Both the position numbers and the translations under genes were made by a program. A stretch of DNA of 64,000 nt. It comes from Blastocladiella emersonii ATCC 22665 (lineage: Eukaryota; Blastocladiomycota; Blastocladiomycetes; Blastocladiales; Blastocladiaceae). Shown in pieces: positions 12,001 through 22,911 of the stretch. Position 1 is the first letter of the stretch; each line of letters opens with the position of its first letter. The stretch spans positions 1,240,001-1,304,000 of the forward strand of contig JANHCV010000004.1 of assembly GCA_025594325.1 (NCBI GenBank), written 5' to 3'. Below the pieces are notes generated by a model, which ran no database searches, was not told where the DNA came from, and saw only the letters and a list, made by a program, of their open reading frames with translations.

Positions 12001-13200
12001 CGTCGCCGTCCTCGATGTTGGTGATGTGCAGCATCGTCGTCGCGACACGGTCCATTTCCGGGTCGGTCGGCAGCCGGAAGCAGTCGAGCTCGACGGGCGG
12101 GCCCGGGATCGACGGCACCGCCATGGGCGCGGACGCCGTGCGCGAGGCGGCGGCCGCGGTGTAGTGGCGGTTGCCTGCCGCCGCCGATGCGTGGTGGTGG
12201 GGCAGCGCTCCGTTGGCAGCGGTAGGCGGGACGGCTCCCGCGGCGGCGGCCGTGGGGCCAGCGCCCGCTGCCGCCGGTTTCGGCGTCGACACGGCCACGG
12301 TCACGGAGGCGGGGATGGCGCCCTCGACGCCCTCGAGCTCGAGCTCGTCGAGCGACGGCATCTTGCGCGGCGGGCCGCGGCGCTTGGGCGCCGTGTACAT
12401 GCAAGGGAAGCCCGACTCGGAGCAGTACCCGCACGACGGTTTCGCGCCATTGCATTTGATCTACGCGGTCAACTGCGTGAGTGGTGCGTCGTCGTAGACA
12501 CACGGAGAGAAGCGAGGCGGACCTTTTTCTTGCGGCAGATGACACAGGCCTGCGAGATGCGGGCCTTGCGCTGCTTAGCCTCGGTGGTGCCGCTGCCGCC
12601 GTTCCCATTGCCGCTGCCGCTACCGTCCTCGTTGTTGTTGGACCCGCCGCTGCCGGCGGCCTTGCGCGAGCGTTTGGCGGGGCGCTGGATGGGCGGCTCG
12701 TCCTCGTCGGCGTCAGGATCGGCGGCAGGGCGATCGGCGGCGGCGTGGTCGTTGTCGTTGTCGCGATGTGCCTCGTCCATCTCCGCGTCTGCATCAGCGG
12801 CGCCACCGGAGCCGCCACTGGCGGGCAGCTGAGCGTGCATGGCAGGCGCGGCGGGCGACGAGCGGGCCGACGAAGCGGACGAGGATCCCGACGAGGACGC
12901 GGACGGCGATCGGATGGCGTCGGTCATGGTGGCGGAGGCGGCGAGCTGGCGCGCCGCGACCGACGAGAAGTGCGGGTGGTGCAGCGGGTTTCGCGCAGCC
13001 GACGCGAACGGCGACGGAACGACGGGAAGGGGCGAGTGCGACAAGTGTTGCGCCGGGGACTCGTGGCGGTGGCCGTGGAGGGCCGACGGTGGATGGTCGA
13101 GGTGGAGGTGGGCGAGCGGCGGGAACGCGGCGGCGCCCTTGGCGGAGGTTGCTCGAAACGGCGGCGGTGCAGCTGCGGAGTCGGCGGCGGCCACGGTCAT
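9038..13200 (-). CDS. Zn(II)2Cys6 transcription factor with fungal-specific regulatory domain and Gln-rich C-terminus
   Basis: Two exons, 12523-13200 and 9038-12460, giving 1366 residues. The 62 nt intron (donor GTCCGC) cuts the zinc cluster. Splicing yields ACVICRKKKIKCNG followed by KPSCGYCSESGFPC, the six-cysteine binuclear cluster, then a basic linker (PKRRGPPRK). The middle region has the fungal_trans hallmark (AIRIAQDVGLHVDL, RVWWCCYVVDRMLGITLGRP). The C-terminal third is Gln/Ala/Pro-rich and probably an activation region. The N-terminal 200 residues are disordered with an acidic patch. The family binds CGG-type sites in the nucleus. Specificity cannot be assigned. Long + strand frames opposite it are antisense shadows. 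Confidence 0.9.
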
Positions 13201-14410
13201 CTCTAGCTCCTGCCTTCAGTGATAATCACTAATCAATCGAGTCAATGCAGGCAGGAGATCGGAGCGGGCAGGGCGGCAGGCGCGACCCCCGCGGGGCGAA
13301 CCCCGGGTCCACAGCCGGGCCCGCCCGAACCCTGAAACCCGCGACGCCATCCCACGTGCGCAAGTTTTACCGTAAACCGAGCGGTTTCGCGGCCGGCTGA
13401 CCGTGCTGACTCCTCTCTCTCCCTTGTCTTCAGCGATGGCCCATCATGTAATGAAAACCTGATGCAACGCCCGTTTCATGCCTCTATCATGCGGTGTCTG
13501 GACTTGGACGAGGCGCACCGCAACGCGCGACGTGGACGGCGGCCGACTACGCATGTGTGGCGAGGAGTGCTCGCCGAGGACTTCACATGCGGGCCGAGGG
13601 TGAGGAAGCAGCCGAAACAGTGCATCGATGCAGTCGATGCAGTCTTTGCTTGATTCCGCTTTGAGCCGCTCTTCGGTGCTCGTTTCCGTCGCCGGTCCCG
13701 AAGTGAGTGTCGTGCGCAGCCTCGACCTGCCGTTTGGACAGACCTTCTTCACTTACAATGTCGATATCTCAGTCACCGGAACTCGTTCTCACCAACCGAG
13801 TCTTCTAGACGATCGCTTTGTTGGCCGGCGGGTTTGCCAGGGTATCGCGCTGAACTTCCGCGCCTGCCCCGAACCTTCCTCTCTTAGATTCAACGATGTG
13901 GTTCCGCACCTCGAGACCTAAGTCTAGTACCGCGATTCTTGACGCTTGGCGCTCGCGCTTCTCCTTGCGCTCCCAGCGCTCTTGACCCGCTTCCCGCGCG
14001 GTGTTGATGTGTCGCGACGCCACAGATGCTTCCCGACCGAAGCCAGCATGCACAGTTCAAAGCCCACTCCCTCTCAAACAGTTCAGGGATCGAGAGGTGA
14101 AGTCGGTCACAACTGGTCTCGAGCAGACAGAACCTCGGCTCGTGCGAGCGAGCGAGCGTGATCGGGAACTTGAAATCGCGTCGCTCATCACCGCGTGAGT
14201 GGCTCAGCTCCCACCTCAGCGCTTCGCCGCGACGCTCACACAAATTCAAAAAGTACAGTCTGTAATTGATATTCCGCGTTGAACGCCGATTCCACATTCT
14301 TTCCGTGCGTGTGATGATGTATGCTAAAATGGAGATGGGAGGGGAGGGAGGGGGAGAAGAAAAAGAAGCCCTTTGGACGCGCAAACTCGCGCTATGTACA
14401 CCCACAACAC
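13201..14410. other. Intergenic: promoter of Zn2Cys6 gene and 3' flank of C2H2 gene
   Basis: No supportable gene in 1.2 kb. The first 250 bp upstream of the Zn2Cys6 ATG is very GC-rich. Around 13620-13645 is a small direct repeat based on GATGCAGTC. A G-run tract lies at 14337-14354, just beyond the C2H2 stop codon. Short frames on both strands lack conserved motifs. Confidence 0.4.
14337..14354 (+). repeat. G-run tract (quadruplex-capable) in 3' flank of C2H2 gene
   Basis: Four G-runs (3, 4, 3 and 4+ Gs separated by single A) lie on the + strand 57 bp beyond the stop codon of the - strand C2H2 gene. In the mRNA this would be a C-rich tract. Function is not shown by sequence. Confidence 0.5.
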
Positions 14411-17039
14411 TCAGCCGGACCGCCGCAGCCCGCTCGACGACGTGACCGAGGCGGTGCGGGGTGGCGGGACGGGGAACGCGCCGCCCGCTACCCCCGCCCC
14501 GGGTGGCGGCGCGCTGATCGGGTCGTGGTCATTGGTGGGCGCGAGCGGGTCGACGTCGTGGTCGTTGAGCAGCCGGTCGAGCGTGTCGCGGCCGAGCATC
14601 CCCGACGACCGCTCGCCCGGCTGCCCGTTGCCCAGCAGCCGCTCCAGCGTGTCCGTCGACATGAGCGTCGTCGACGACCGGATCGACCGCGACCCGGTCC
14701 CGTACTGCGACCCCGTCACGGACCCGATGATGGACGGCGGGTGCGGCAAGGGCGGTCCGGTCGACTGCCCGTGCTGCAGCGTGCCCGCGGGACTCGCCGT
14801 CACCGACCCGCCGCCCGCCAGCAGTCGCTCGAGCGTGTCGGTGCTCATGAGCGCCGTACTGCCAGACGTCCGGTCGGTGCCGGCGCGCGACGGCGGGCGC
14901 ATCCCGTTGTTCCCGGGCGCCGCGGGGACGGGCACGGTCCACGGGGCGGGGCACGACGGGCCCGCCGGGTTGGCGGCGGCGGCGGCGCTGCCCTCGGCCG
15001 CAGCCGACGCGTTGCCCTGGTGCGACGCCATGAGCCGCTCGAGCGTGTCGCGGCCGATACTCGCCGCGTCGTGCACGTTGTTGAGCTCGAGGACGCGGTC
15101 GAGCGACATGGCGGTACCGTTCCCGTTGCCGCCGTTGCCGCGCGCCTCGTCGAGCATGCGCTCGAGCGTGGCGCGGCCCGCCTGCACCTCGGACAGCGCG
15201 ATGCCCGACGACGACGCGGCCGAGTCGTTGCTGCGCAGCGTCATGTGCACGTCGCCCGCCTCGTCGACGCCGCCGTCGGGCCGGTCGAGCGAGAACGAGT
15301 CGAGGTTGTGCAGCGCCTGGTACTCGTGCGCGGCCGCCGCCGCGTTGTACCCGTCGGCGCCGGCGGGGACCGAGCCCGTGGCTGCCGCGAGCTCGTCGAT
15401 GGGCTGGTACGGCTGGTACGCGTGCTGCTGTTCGGATCCGGGCACGTACTGCTGCTGGGGGTGCTGGTGGTGGTGGTACATGCCGTCGCCGGCCTGCATG
15501 GGCGGCATCGAGATGGGCCCGCCCGACTGCTGCTGCTGCTGCTGGCCCATGGCGAGCGCGTTGGGCGACGGGATCGACAACATGGCGAACGCGTCCGTGA
15601 CGCCGGGCGAGTGGCCGCCGGCCATCGGGTACGACGCGGGCGGGAGCGCCGAGGGCAGGCCGGGCGAGAGGAACCCGCCCTGGGCGCCCTGCGGCATGTA
15701 ACCCGCGCTCGCCTGCATGAGCGGCGACAGGCTGTACCCCTGCTGGCCGGGAATGTAGGGCGACGCGCCCGCGTACGGCGAGACCATGCCGGCCGGCATC
15801 CCCATGCCCATCCCGGCGGCAGCGGCGGCCTCGCCAGTCGCGTCGAGGTTGGGCGAGGCGGGCTGCTTGGCGGGGTCGATGCCCTGGGCGCGGTAGTACA
15901 CCTCGCAGTCGGGGTCCGAGCGCACGTGGCGCTGCAGGGCGTCGGGGCGCGCGAACCGGTGCTCGCACCGGAAGCACCGGAACGGCTTGTTGTTGTCGTG
16001 GATGGCCATCATGTGCCGCTTCAGGTCGTGCGCGCGGCTGAAGGCCTTGTCGCACTTTTCGCACGCGAACGGCTTCTCGCCGTTGTGCGTGCGCTACGCG
16101 AGGGTTGATGGCGGGCGAGCGTCAGTCGTGCATCGAAGAAGCGAGAGGACGAGGAGAACGTACGGCGTGCTGGCGCAGGTTGAAGGGCCGGTCAAACGCC
16201 TTGCCGCATCCGGGGTGGTCGCAAATGTACCGCTTCTCGAGCGGCTTCTGCTTGCGGACGGCGCCGGTGCCGCCGCCGCTGACGGAGCTGCGGCGGAGGT
16301 TAGCGCCGCCGGGCGCGGCCGCGGGGGCCAGTCCGGGCGACACGGCCTCGTAGCTGCCCGTCGCGGCGGCCGCGGCCATGGCGGCCATCATGTTGGGCGA
16401 CAGCGGCTCGGCGCTGCCGTAGCCGTGGTGGTAGTTGGGCGAGACGGGGCGCGCGTAGGGCGAGGTCTGGTGGGCGCGCGGGTGGCCCTGCGAGGACCCG
16501 CGGCGCGGCGGGCCCATGGGCACAGACGGGCCCATGGACGGCGACGTGACGAAGGTGGCCTGCTGCAGCGGCGAGATGGGCCCGTGGCCGTACATGGACG
16601 AGGACCGCGGCGGAAGCGGGGCGCCGGTGCCGGGTGCGCCGCCGAGGTACGAGCCCGAGCTCGCGTTCGAGTGCACCGACAGGTCCGAGCCGCCCGACGA
16701 CCCGGCGTACTCGTCAGGGAACGACAGCGGGACGAAGGGGACGGCGCCGGGCGACCCGACGGGCGACGACCCGACGACGACGTGCGTGTGGTGCGGCTGG
16801 CGGTACCCGAGGTAGTCGGGGTCAAACGCGGCGTGCGACGGCACCGTCGGCACGGCGCCCGGCCCGTGCGTGTGCGCGTGCATGGCCGCGGCAAACTGCT
16901 GCTGCTGCTGCTGCGCCAGCACCTGCTGCGCCTGCTGCAGGTCCATGCCCGCCGCCGTCAGGTCCGCCAGCCGCCGCTCCAGCGACGGGTGGTTGACGGT
17001 AATCTGCGGCGGCTGCAGAAGCGAGCCGCTCGACTGCAT
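14411..17039 (-). CDS. Three-finger C2H2 zinc-finger transcription factor with repeated TLERLL motifs
   Basis: Two exons, 16164-17039 and 14411-16093, giving 852 residues. The 70 nt intron (donor GTACGT) lies inside finger 1. Splicing gives YICDHPGCGKAFDRPFNLRQHARTH, then a TGEKP-like linker (NGEKPF), finger 2 (ACEKCDKAFSRAHDLKRH) and finger 3 (RCFRCEHRFARPDALQRH). The N-terminal half is Ser/Pro/Gln-rich. The C-terminal half holds five spaced copies of a (D/A)TLERLL-like peptide plus diverged ones. The start is the first ATG before the Gln-rich N-terminus. A TATA box lies 600 bp upstream, so the leader is long. The finger layout recalls stress-type regulators such as Crz1, but no ortholog is assigned. 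Confidence 0.88.
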
Positions 17040-18714
17040 CGTGGTGGCGGTGGTGGTGGGGTTGGTGCGCTCGGTGGTGGGGAGGGGGATGAGGCGACAG
17101 CGCTGTCGAGGTGCGCGAGGGTCGAGTTGGTGGTGGGGGCAGATGGCTGGCCCTCGGCGGCAGTCGGTCGGTCGGTCTAGCTCGCTACACGGCGGCGGCG
17201 GTGCACGGTGATGGAAGGCGGAGAGCGGAGCGGAGATGAAGTCGAAGGAGACGGGGGAGAGCGGGGACCGGGCGGTTAGCGCTTGCTCCGACCGTGGGCC
17301 GGCCGACAGCCGAGGGAGGGAGCGAGACCGACAGCCAGCCAAAAATGAGCGCCGTGACGTGACGTGCGTGCACTTGATGTACGACGCGGGGCTTGGCCGT
17401 CGGCGCCGACGCGCAAGTGGCGCACTGCGAGCAGCGACCGCAGAGGCGCGTCCCTCGTGAAGATGAGAGTACCAACCTGACGTGAGGAGACGGCGTGGAA
17501 CGCGGGTGCGGTGCCAGTGCAGCAAGTAAGCGCGACGGAGAGTCGGGTCCGATGGCCGGCGGGGGACGGATGCGGGCGAGCCGGGTCGGAGAGGGAGAGG
17601 AGAAGAGCGAGAACGCGGGACGGGCGGGGCCTCCCCTCCCTTTATATATCTGTTTGTTCCCCCCGACATCAACTCATTCCCGCCGGCCTACGCCACCCTT
17701 ACCCGATCGACTCGGCCTCGGGTTCAGGCTCAAGGGGCGGGAGGCAGCGTAGAGTGCGCGTGGGAGGCACAGACAGGCAGGTTGCGCCTCAGGGCAGTTG
17801 GGCGCGCCCGGTGGCCAGCCCCCCTCGCCTTCGCTGCACCCTCTGTTCCGTTCCGACCTTCTCCATCTCTCGATCCCTGAAGCCCTCGTACATGCTGCAG
17901 CGCCCGCGGCTTGCGTGGAGTTCCCATGCCCGCTGCATTCTGCCCGCCTCGTGGCTCGCCCCGCGCTCGCGCGTCGATCCTCATCCTCGACATCAAAGGG
18001 CACTCGCGTGCGAGCCTCCGCGAGCTTGACCGTGAGTCGACTTCGACGAGAAGCAAGGGAGGACGCAGCGGCCTTCTATCCGTGGCCCGCAACGGCTCTC
18101 AGCAGCGGCCGCCGTTGCTATCGTCGTCGTGACGGACAAGGGCCGTGGCCGTGGCCGCGGCCACGGTTCGTTTGCTTGCAAATCGCTCACGCGGGAGACG
18201 CTCCGGCCGGCCGGTGCGCTGTGCTGCGGTCCGCTGCGGTTGATCCACTGGCGGGCGTGTTGCGCCTCTCCGCTGCGCGGCCGCGTAGAGTGGCGCAGCG
18301 CGTTGCCACGCCCTCGCTCGCGCCCGACCGCAAATCAGGGGTTCAATCAAGTCGCGAGTCCCCGGGGACGCTGATTTGGATCGATGGTGAGAGAAAGCAC
18401 ACAAGTCCCTCAAGCGACCAGCGAAAGAAATGCGTCGGCAGCTCGTCGTGAAGGAGGTCACGACCACCGAGCGGTGTCCAAAGTGGAGTTCATGGGCAGG
18501 AGGCAACCAGGACCAGTACCTTCGTGCCCCGGACGCGTTGCATGGGGTTATGCTGCTGTGCATGGTCGAGGAGATGAGAAGGGGGAGCAGACGCGGAGTG
18601 GGATCTGTGCCACGGTCAGCTGATGCAGCGCTTCGGCCAAAATGTAGGGTGAGTTTCCGATCCCTCCTCCCCCGAGATCAACGAAGCTAGATGCAGCGCC
18701 CATGCTAGAAACCA
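17040..18714. other. Intergenic: C2H2 promoter/leader and 5' flank of Fanzor-like gene
   Basis: About 1.7 kb with no firm gene. The left 600 bp is the inferred leader of the C2H2 gene, with its TATA box at 17641-17648. Near 18139-18167 is a GGCCGTGGCC/GGCCACGG inverted repeat. A CGGGAGAC element is at 18192-18199. At 18430-18648 an open frame ends in a strong donor (GTGAGT at 18649) that would splice in phase to 18709, so it could be an extra 5' exon of the Fanzor-like gene. Confidence 0.4.
17641..17648 (-). promoter_or_regulatory. TATA box for the C2H2 gene
   Basis: On the - strand the sequence is TATATAAA, an unusually AT-rich island in GC-rich DNA. It is the best core-promoter candidate for the C2H2 gene starting at 17039 and implies a 5' leader of roughly 570 nt. 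No other TATA match of this quality lies nearer. Confidence 0.5.
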
Positions 18715-21700
18715 ATGGAACCTGATGCAATGAGTTATGCCTTAATGGATCCGGCGACGCCGCTTGTCCCGCCGACCGCGTCGTATATCTTGGACCGCGC
18801 CGTGCCGACCGCCGATCGCGACGCCTTGGCCCGCCGTGTTCGAGAGCGCAAGCTTCCCGGCAATGCCGCTTTCAACAGCTGGGTCCGAGGCCGCGACGCC
18901 GTTATGCGCCGGCTTGCGGCCGAGGCGGAGCTTGCTGTCCAACGTGGCGATTTGGAGGCCGCCGCGCGTCTTGCTACGGATCGCGCCAATGTTCAAGCTG
19001 AGATCGACGTGTGGACTGCCGTTCGTGAGGAGCTTTGCGTACGTTATTGGCCCTTTCTGTGCTCCATTCTCGCCAAACCTCACCGACCGATGAGTTACAC
19101 TATAGACATCCAATCGGCCTCGTGAGCCTGCTTCTGCTCCCATCTCGTTTGACCTCAAGGGTCCGGCTTTTACACCGCCTGCTGACGCCATCGTCGACAC
19201 GCCGGAGCTGCTCGGTCAGTGGGAAACCATGAAGCCGCGAAACTTGCCTAACCTGGGTCCCGTCCCCGCCGACGCCCTCGACCCGGAGGGCTTGCAGCCG
19301 CGCGATGTCACGCTCCCCGACGCCGACGCGTTGCGCTACTGCGCCGACCTGACCCTCGCCGTGCGCACCTTCTCGCCCGACGAGTTCTTCGCCGAACAGA
19401 TTTCGATGCTTCTCCCCATCGGCGACGGAAGCGACGAGTTCGAGGAGCTGGTATTCACCCACGACGAGGTCATGGTTGTCCTTGGCGATGCCTGTCGCTT
19501 CAACGACAAGCTTCTCGCTAACGCCGTCAAGCTGCTCGACATTTGCGCGGAGATTTCCCTGCGCGAACGAGTCGACTTTGACGTGTCGCCCGAGATCGTC
19601 GAGACTATGCTCGCGTGTCTCACCGACGACGACTACATCGACGGCCGCATCGCGGTCTCGTGCGAAGATTTTTCTCAACTCGACGGAGCTGTCAAGACCT
19701 ACTATGCCAAGTACGGTTCCGATGGCTGTCTGCCGCTCCCGACGGGCTACTCGCGCACTCTCCGCGACCTCGCTTACATCTTTCTGGCCAATATCCTCCG
19801 CAGCCTCTTCCAACACGTCAAGAACCAAATGTCGCATGTACTTATCGCCATTTACACGCGGTTTCTGGAAGCGGTCGCGGCTGAACCCGCCTACCAGCGG
19901 TCGAGTTTGCCGCTGGAGCCGTTGGCCTTGCAACGAGCAATCACGCATCTCCGCTACCTTACTGCCGATCATCCCCGGCTCTTCCCTCCTTCCCAGGGGC
20001 GCGCGTGGCTCCGGTGCCGCGGCTTATGGGATACGAATGACGCTCTGGGCGACAGCGACGCAGCGGTCGCGCCTTTGTGCAACGTCAGCAGCGCCATGAC
20101 GCTCGAGGAATCCATCATGGTCAACGCGCTCGACCTCGATCCTGATGACCAGCGTCTTTTTGAGCTCCGCCCGCTCATCACGTTGCTTGACCGTCTTCGC
20201 GATGCTTCCAAGTGGCTCGTTTCGGAGCGATGGGTCGAGCCGGACTTTACTGTGCCCACTTCGTTCGCCGACTTCTTCCCCAAGTCTACGCACCACGGCT
20301 TTACGGTAGCCGCCGTCTATGAGCTGCTTTCCGGGACCGCTGCTCCAGACGAAACCGCCCCTCCTCACCCGATCCCGCTCACCGATGCCACTCAACAAAA
20401 GTTCGACACGGGCATCGCTCCGCCGAAGGTTTACCAAAAGGTCGCCGCCCGACTCGCCCGTCGCGCGACCGCGGCCAAGGCGCAATGGGACGAAATCTTT
20501 CTTGATGCCGAGGGGATCGTGTCGCCTTCCGTTTTGTGGAAGTGGGACGGCAGTCATCTCCACAACCACTTTTACGGCTACTTTGCGACTGATGGGAGCA
20601 GTATCCATGCGCTTTTTGTCGAGGCCGGGATGCGGCCCCACGGCCCCGCTCGCGACGACGCCAAACTTGCTCGCGTCGTCAGCGATTGGGTCGGCGCGGC
20701 AGACTCGGACGGCTACGCGGGTCGTCTTGCCGCAATTGGCGGCCATCTTCCAGCCGTCTCGCAGCCGCGCTTCCGCGGCAAGGGCTTCCAGGACCCCGAC
20801 TCGCGCGACGTGCACGCCGGCCGTATCCTTCTGCCCGCCAACTGGAACGTCGTGGTGATGCTACCAGGCCACACCCAGCTCACGGCGCGCGTCGTGTCGG
20901 CCGGGCTCATCGCTGAGCTGCAGCGACTCGTGCGCGCGTATCGCAGCGACCTGCCCGCGCGCGTGCATCACACCTACGATATCAGCAACGACTTTGAAGT
21001 CTCGCTTAACCGGCTGAGCAAGGTTGCTCGGGACGCCGCAGCGCTTATCAACGCGCACGGCGTGCTTGCTGCGAAGCTCGGCGGCGCGCAGGCCGGGTTC
21101 GACTTTGTCATGGGCAAGGTCCGCGCGCATGTCGAGCAGGCGCGCGCCAAGGCGACGGCCGACTTCAAGGACCAGTTCATTGCGCGCGAACTCGAGCACA
21201 CGCTGATCAACGCGCTTGCGATTGCGGCGGGCTCGCCGGCCACGGTGAATATCGCTTTTCCCGCTGGATTTGCGCCGCTTCACGACGTCATTGCCTTGGC
21301 CGATGCAGCTCGGGCCGCGGGCACGCCTTTGAAACTGGAGCTCTCATACGACGATCGCCTTGACGACGCCGACGACAACGACGATCCGTTCGTCGAGCTG
21401 ACCCCCGCGGCTGCGGGCGCCCTCATTGCTCGCAAGGCGATCAGCTGCGTGGTCGTATCGAACATGCATTTTGCGCAGCGCAAGACGCATCGAGCTGCCG
21501 ACGACCTGCTCGCCAAGTTCACGGGCGACGCGGCCGCGGTCGCGGAGCTCGAGCGGTGGCTTCGTCTTCTCGCGCTGCAGCACGTGACGACGGGCGCGCA
21601 CAGCCTCGCGCAGCACCCGATCAACGCGTTCTATGACCCGACGACGCTCGTCAACAAGCCCGCCGCGCTCGCGCAGCTCACGGACGCGTGCCGCGGCGCT

Positions 21701-22033
21701 GTGGTCCTCATGGGCGATCGGGAGCAGTTTGCGGGCTCTCGCGTGCACGCGGTCGCCAAGGGCGTCACGGCGCACCTGCGCGCCGGCGGCGTGCACACGC
21801 ACCTCGTCAACGAGGAGTACGCGGCCAGGTGGTGCGCGGTCTGCGTTGCGCTCAACCCGACGGCCGCGCCCAAGGGCGAATGCGACCTCGTCGTGTTGCC
21901 TGATCGCGACACTGTGCGGTGCCCGAGGTGCCATCTCGACGTCGGCCGCGACGTGAACGTGGTGCTCAACCTCCTCATGTCCTCGCTGGACCAGTTTGTG
22001 ATCGTTCCCGCGCAGCCCGAGTTTGCGCTGTAG
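18715..22033 (+). CDS. Fanzor/TnpB-like RNA-guided nuclease homologue, RuvC-I Asp apparently replaced
   Basis: Exons 18715-19038 and 19106-22033 (67 nt intron, donor GTACGT) give 1083 residues. The C-terminus is diagnostic of the TnpB/Fanzor fold. VNEEYAARWC supplies a RuvC-II-type Glu (E1011). C1018/C1021 and C1047/C1050 form two CxxC pairs of the zinc ribbon. GRDVNVVLNLL (D1057, N1059) matches the RuvC-III RDVNAARNIL pattern. About 320 residues upstream, NWNVVVMLPGHTQLTARVV aligns with the RuvC-I VVxVDPGxxxL segment, but L694 sits where the catalytic Asp belongs. A helical stretch (YDISNDFEVSLNRLS) follows as in Fanzors. Codons end in T more often than in neighbouring genes, which suggests mobile or acquired origin. 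The reading frame is intact. Family assignment is from motif recognition only. Confidence 0.7.
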
Positions 22034-22206
22034 CGGGCCTTGCTCCGGTTTTCGTTTGCTCATACATGGACGTTTTGTTCTTCTCGAATTCGCTTTTTGC
22101 TCGAGCGTGCGTCCTACGCGAGGGACGAGCCGCGAGACGCGTTGCGCCACACCGCGCGCGCGGCTTCGCACAATCACTCAATATTGTTCACTTTTCATTG
22201 AAAGTC

Positions 22207-22911
22207 ATGAACGTCGCCGAATTCGCTGAGCTTGGTAAGGATGGGCTCTGCTCGTCAATAGCGATCCAAGGCCACGAGGGGCTCGTATGTTGGACCTGCG
22301 GTACCAAATGCACGCCGCGGTGATGCTAGCGATGATCGTCCGCGTCCTCGTTTGTAAGCATGAATTGCCTTGGCACTTAACAATTTCCTTATAATGCTGA
22401 TGTTTTTTTAGAGCCCCCTAAGGTCCACGAGAGAAAGCTTTGGATACGGTTGATGAGGGGTTGGTTGAGGATTCGGCCGACGAGGATGAGCTTGACGCTC
22501 CACGCCAGATCAACCTGCGACGGACCACCACCACTGAACGCGGCTCAGTGCGACATGAGTGAGGGCAAGCTGCTTGGCAGTCGCGGCCACGGCCACGCGT
22601 TCTTCATACGCGGCCCGCAGGTCGGCGAGTTGCAGGTGGATATCCGCTCCGCACTCAAACAGAAGTTCCCAAGACTTGAGTTGGTCTCGCTGAAATCAGA
22701 CGTGGCGCCGCTGATTTGCGGCACGGGCACGCGGAACGCTGTCAATCTTGCTCGTGGCCGCCGTCAAGGCGATGGCCATGGCCACGACCACGACCATGGC
22801 CGCCGTCAAGGCGATGGCCATGGCCACGACCATGGTCGTAGCCAAGCACATGGTCGGTTGCAACCACGCACTCTGATGCTGTTCTCAGCTATAAAACAAC
22901 TTAACTGCTGA
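22207..22911 (+). CDS. Candidate small gene, unknown function (weak)
   Basis: A two-exon model, 22207-22234 joined to 22412-22911, is in phase and gives 175 residues. The intron would be 177 nt with donor GTAAGG and acceptor TTTTTTTAG. A shorter single-exon model could start at 22450 or 22555. The predicted product includes a region of mixed character (GKLLGSRGHGHAFFIRGPQV) and ends in a His/Asp-rich repeat (GDGHGHDHDH) produced by the tandem repeat. No family is recognised. It may be a remnant of the accessory island or non-coding. Confidence 0.2.
22756..22833 (+). repeat. Tandem repeat, 42 nt then 36 nt unit
   Basis: Unit 1 (22756-22797) begins GGCCGCCGTCAAGGCGATGG and ends with two GACCAC/GACCAT hexamers. 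Unit 2 (22798-22833) is identical except that one GACCAC hexamer is missing. This suggests recent duplication plus hexamer slippage. Confidence 0.85.

Noticed and set aside
10121-12832. Long + strand frame of about 900 codons
   Set aside because: Antisense to the Zn2Cys6 gene; composition is the Arg/Gly/Val-rich shadow expected from GC3-biased DNA and no motif is present.
14321-16108. Long + strand frames opposite the C2H2 gene
   Set aside because: Arg/Ala-rich antisense shadows; the - strand carries three intact zinc fingers.
18715-22033. Fanzor-like gene as an obvious pseudogene
   Set aside because: Both exons are open, the intron is canonical and zinc-ribbon and RuvC-III residues are kept; only the RuvC-I Asp is lost.
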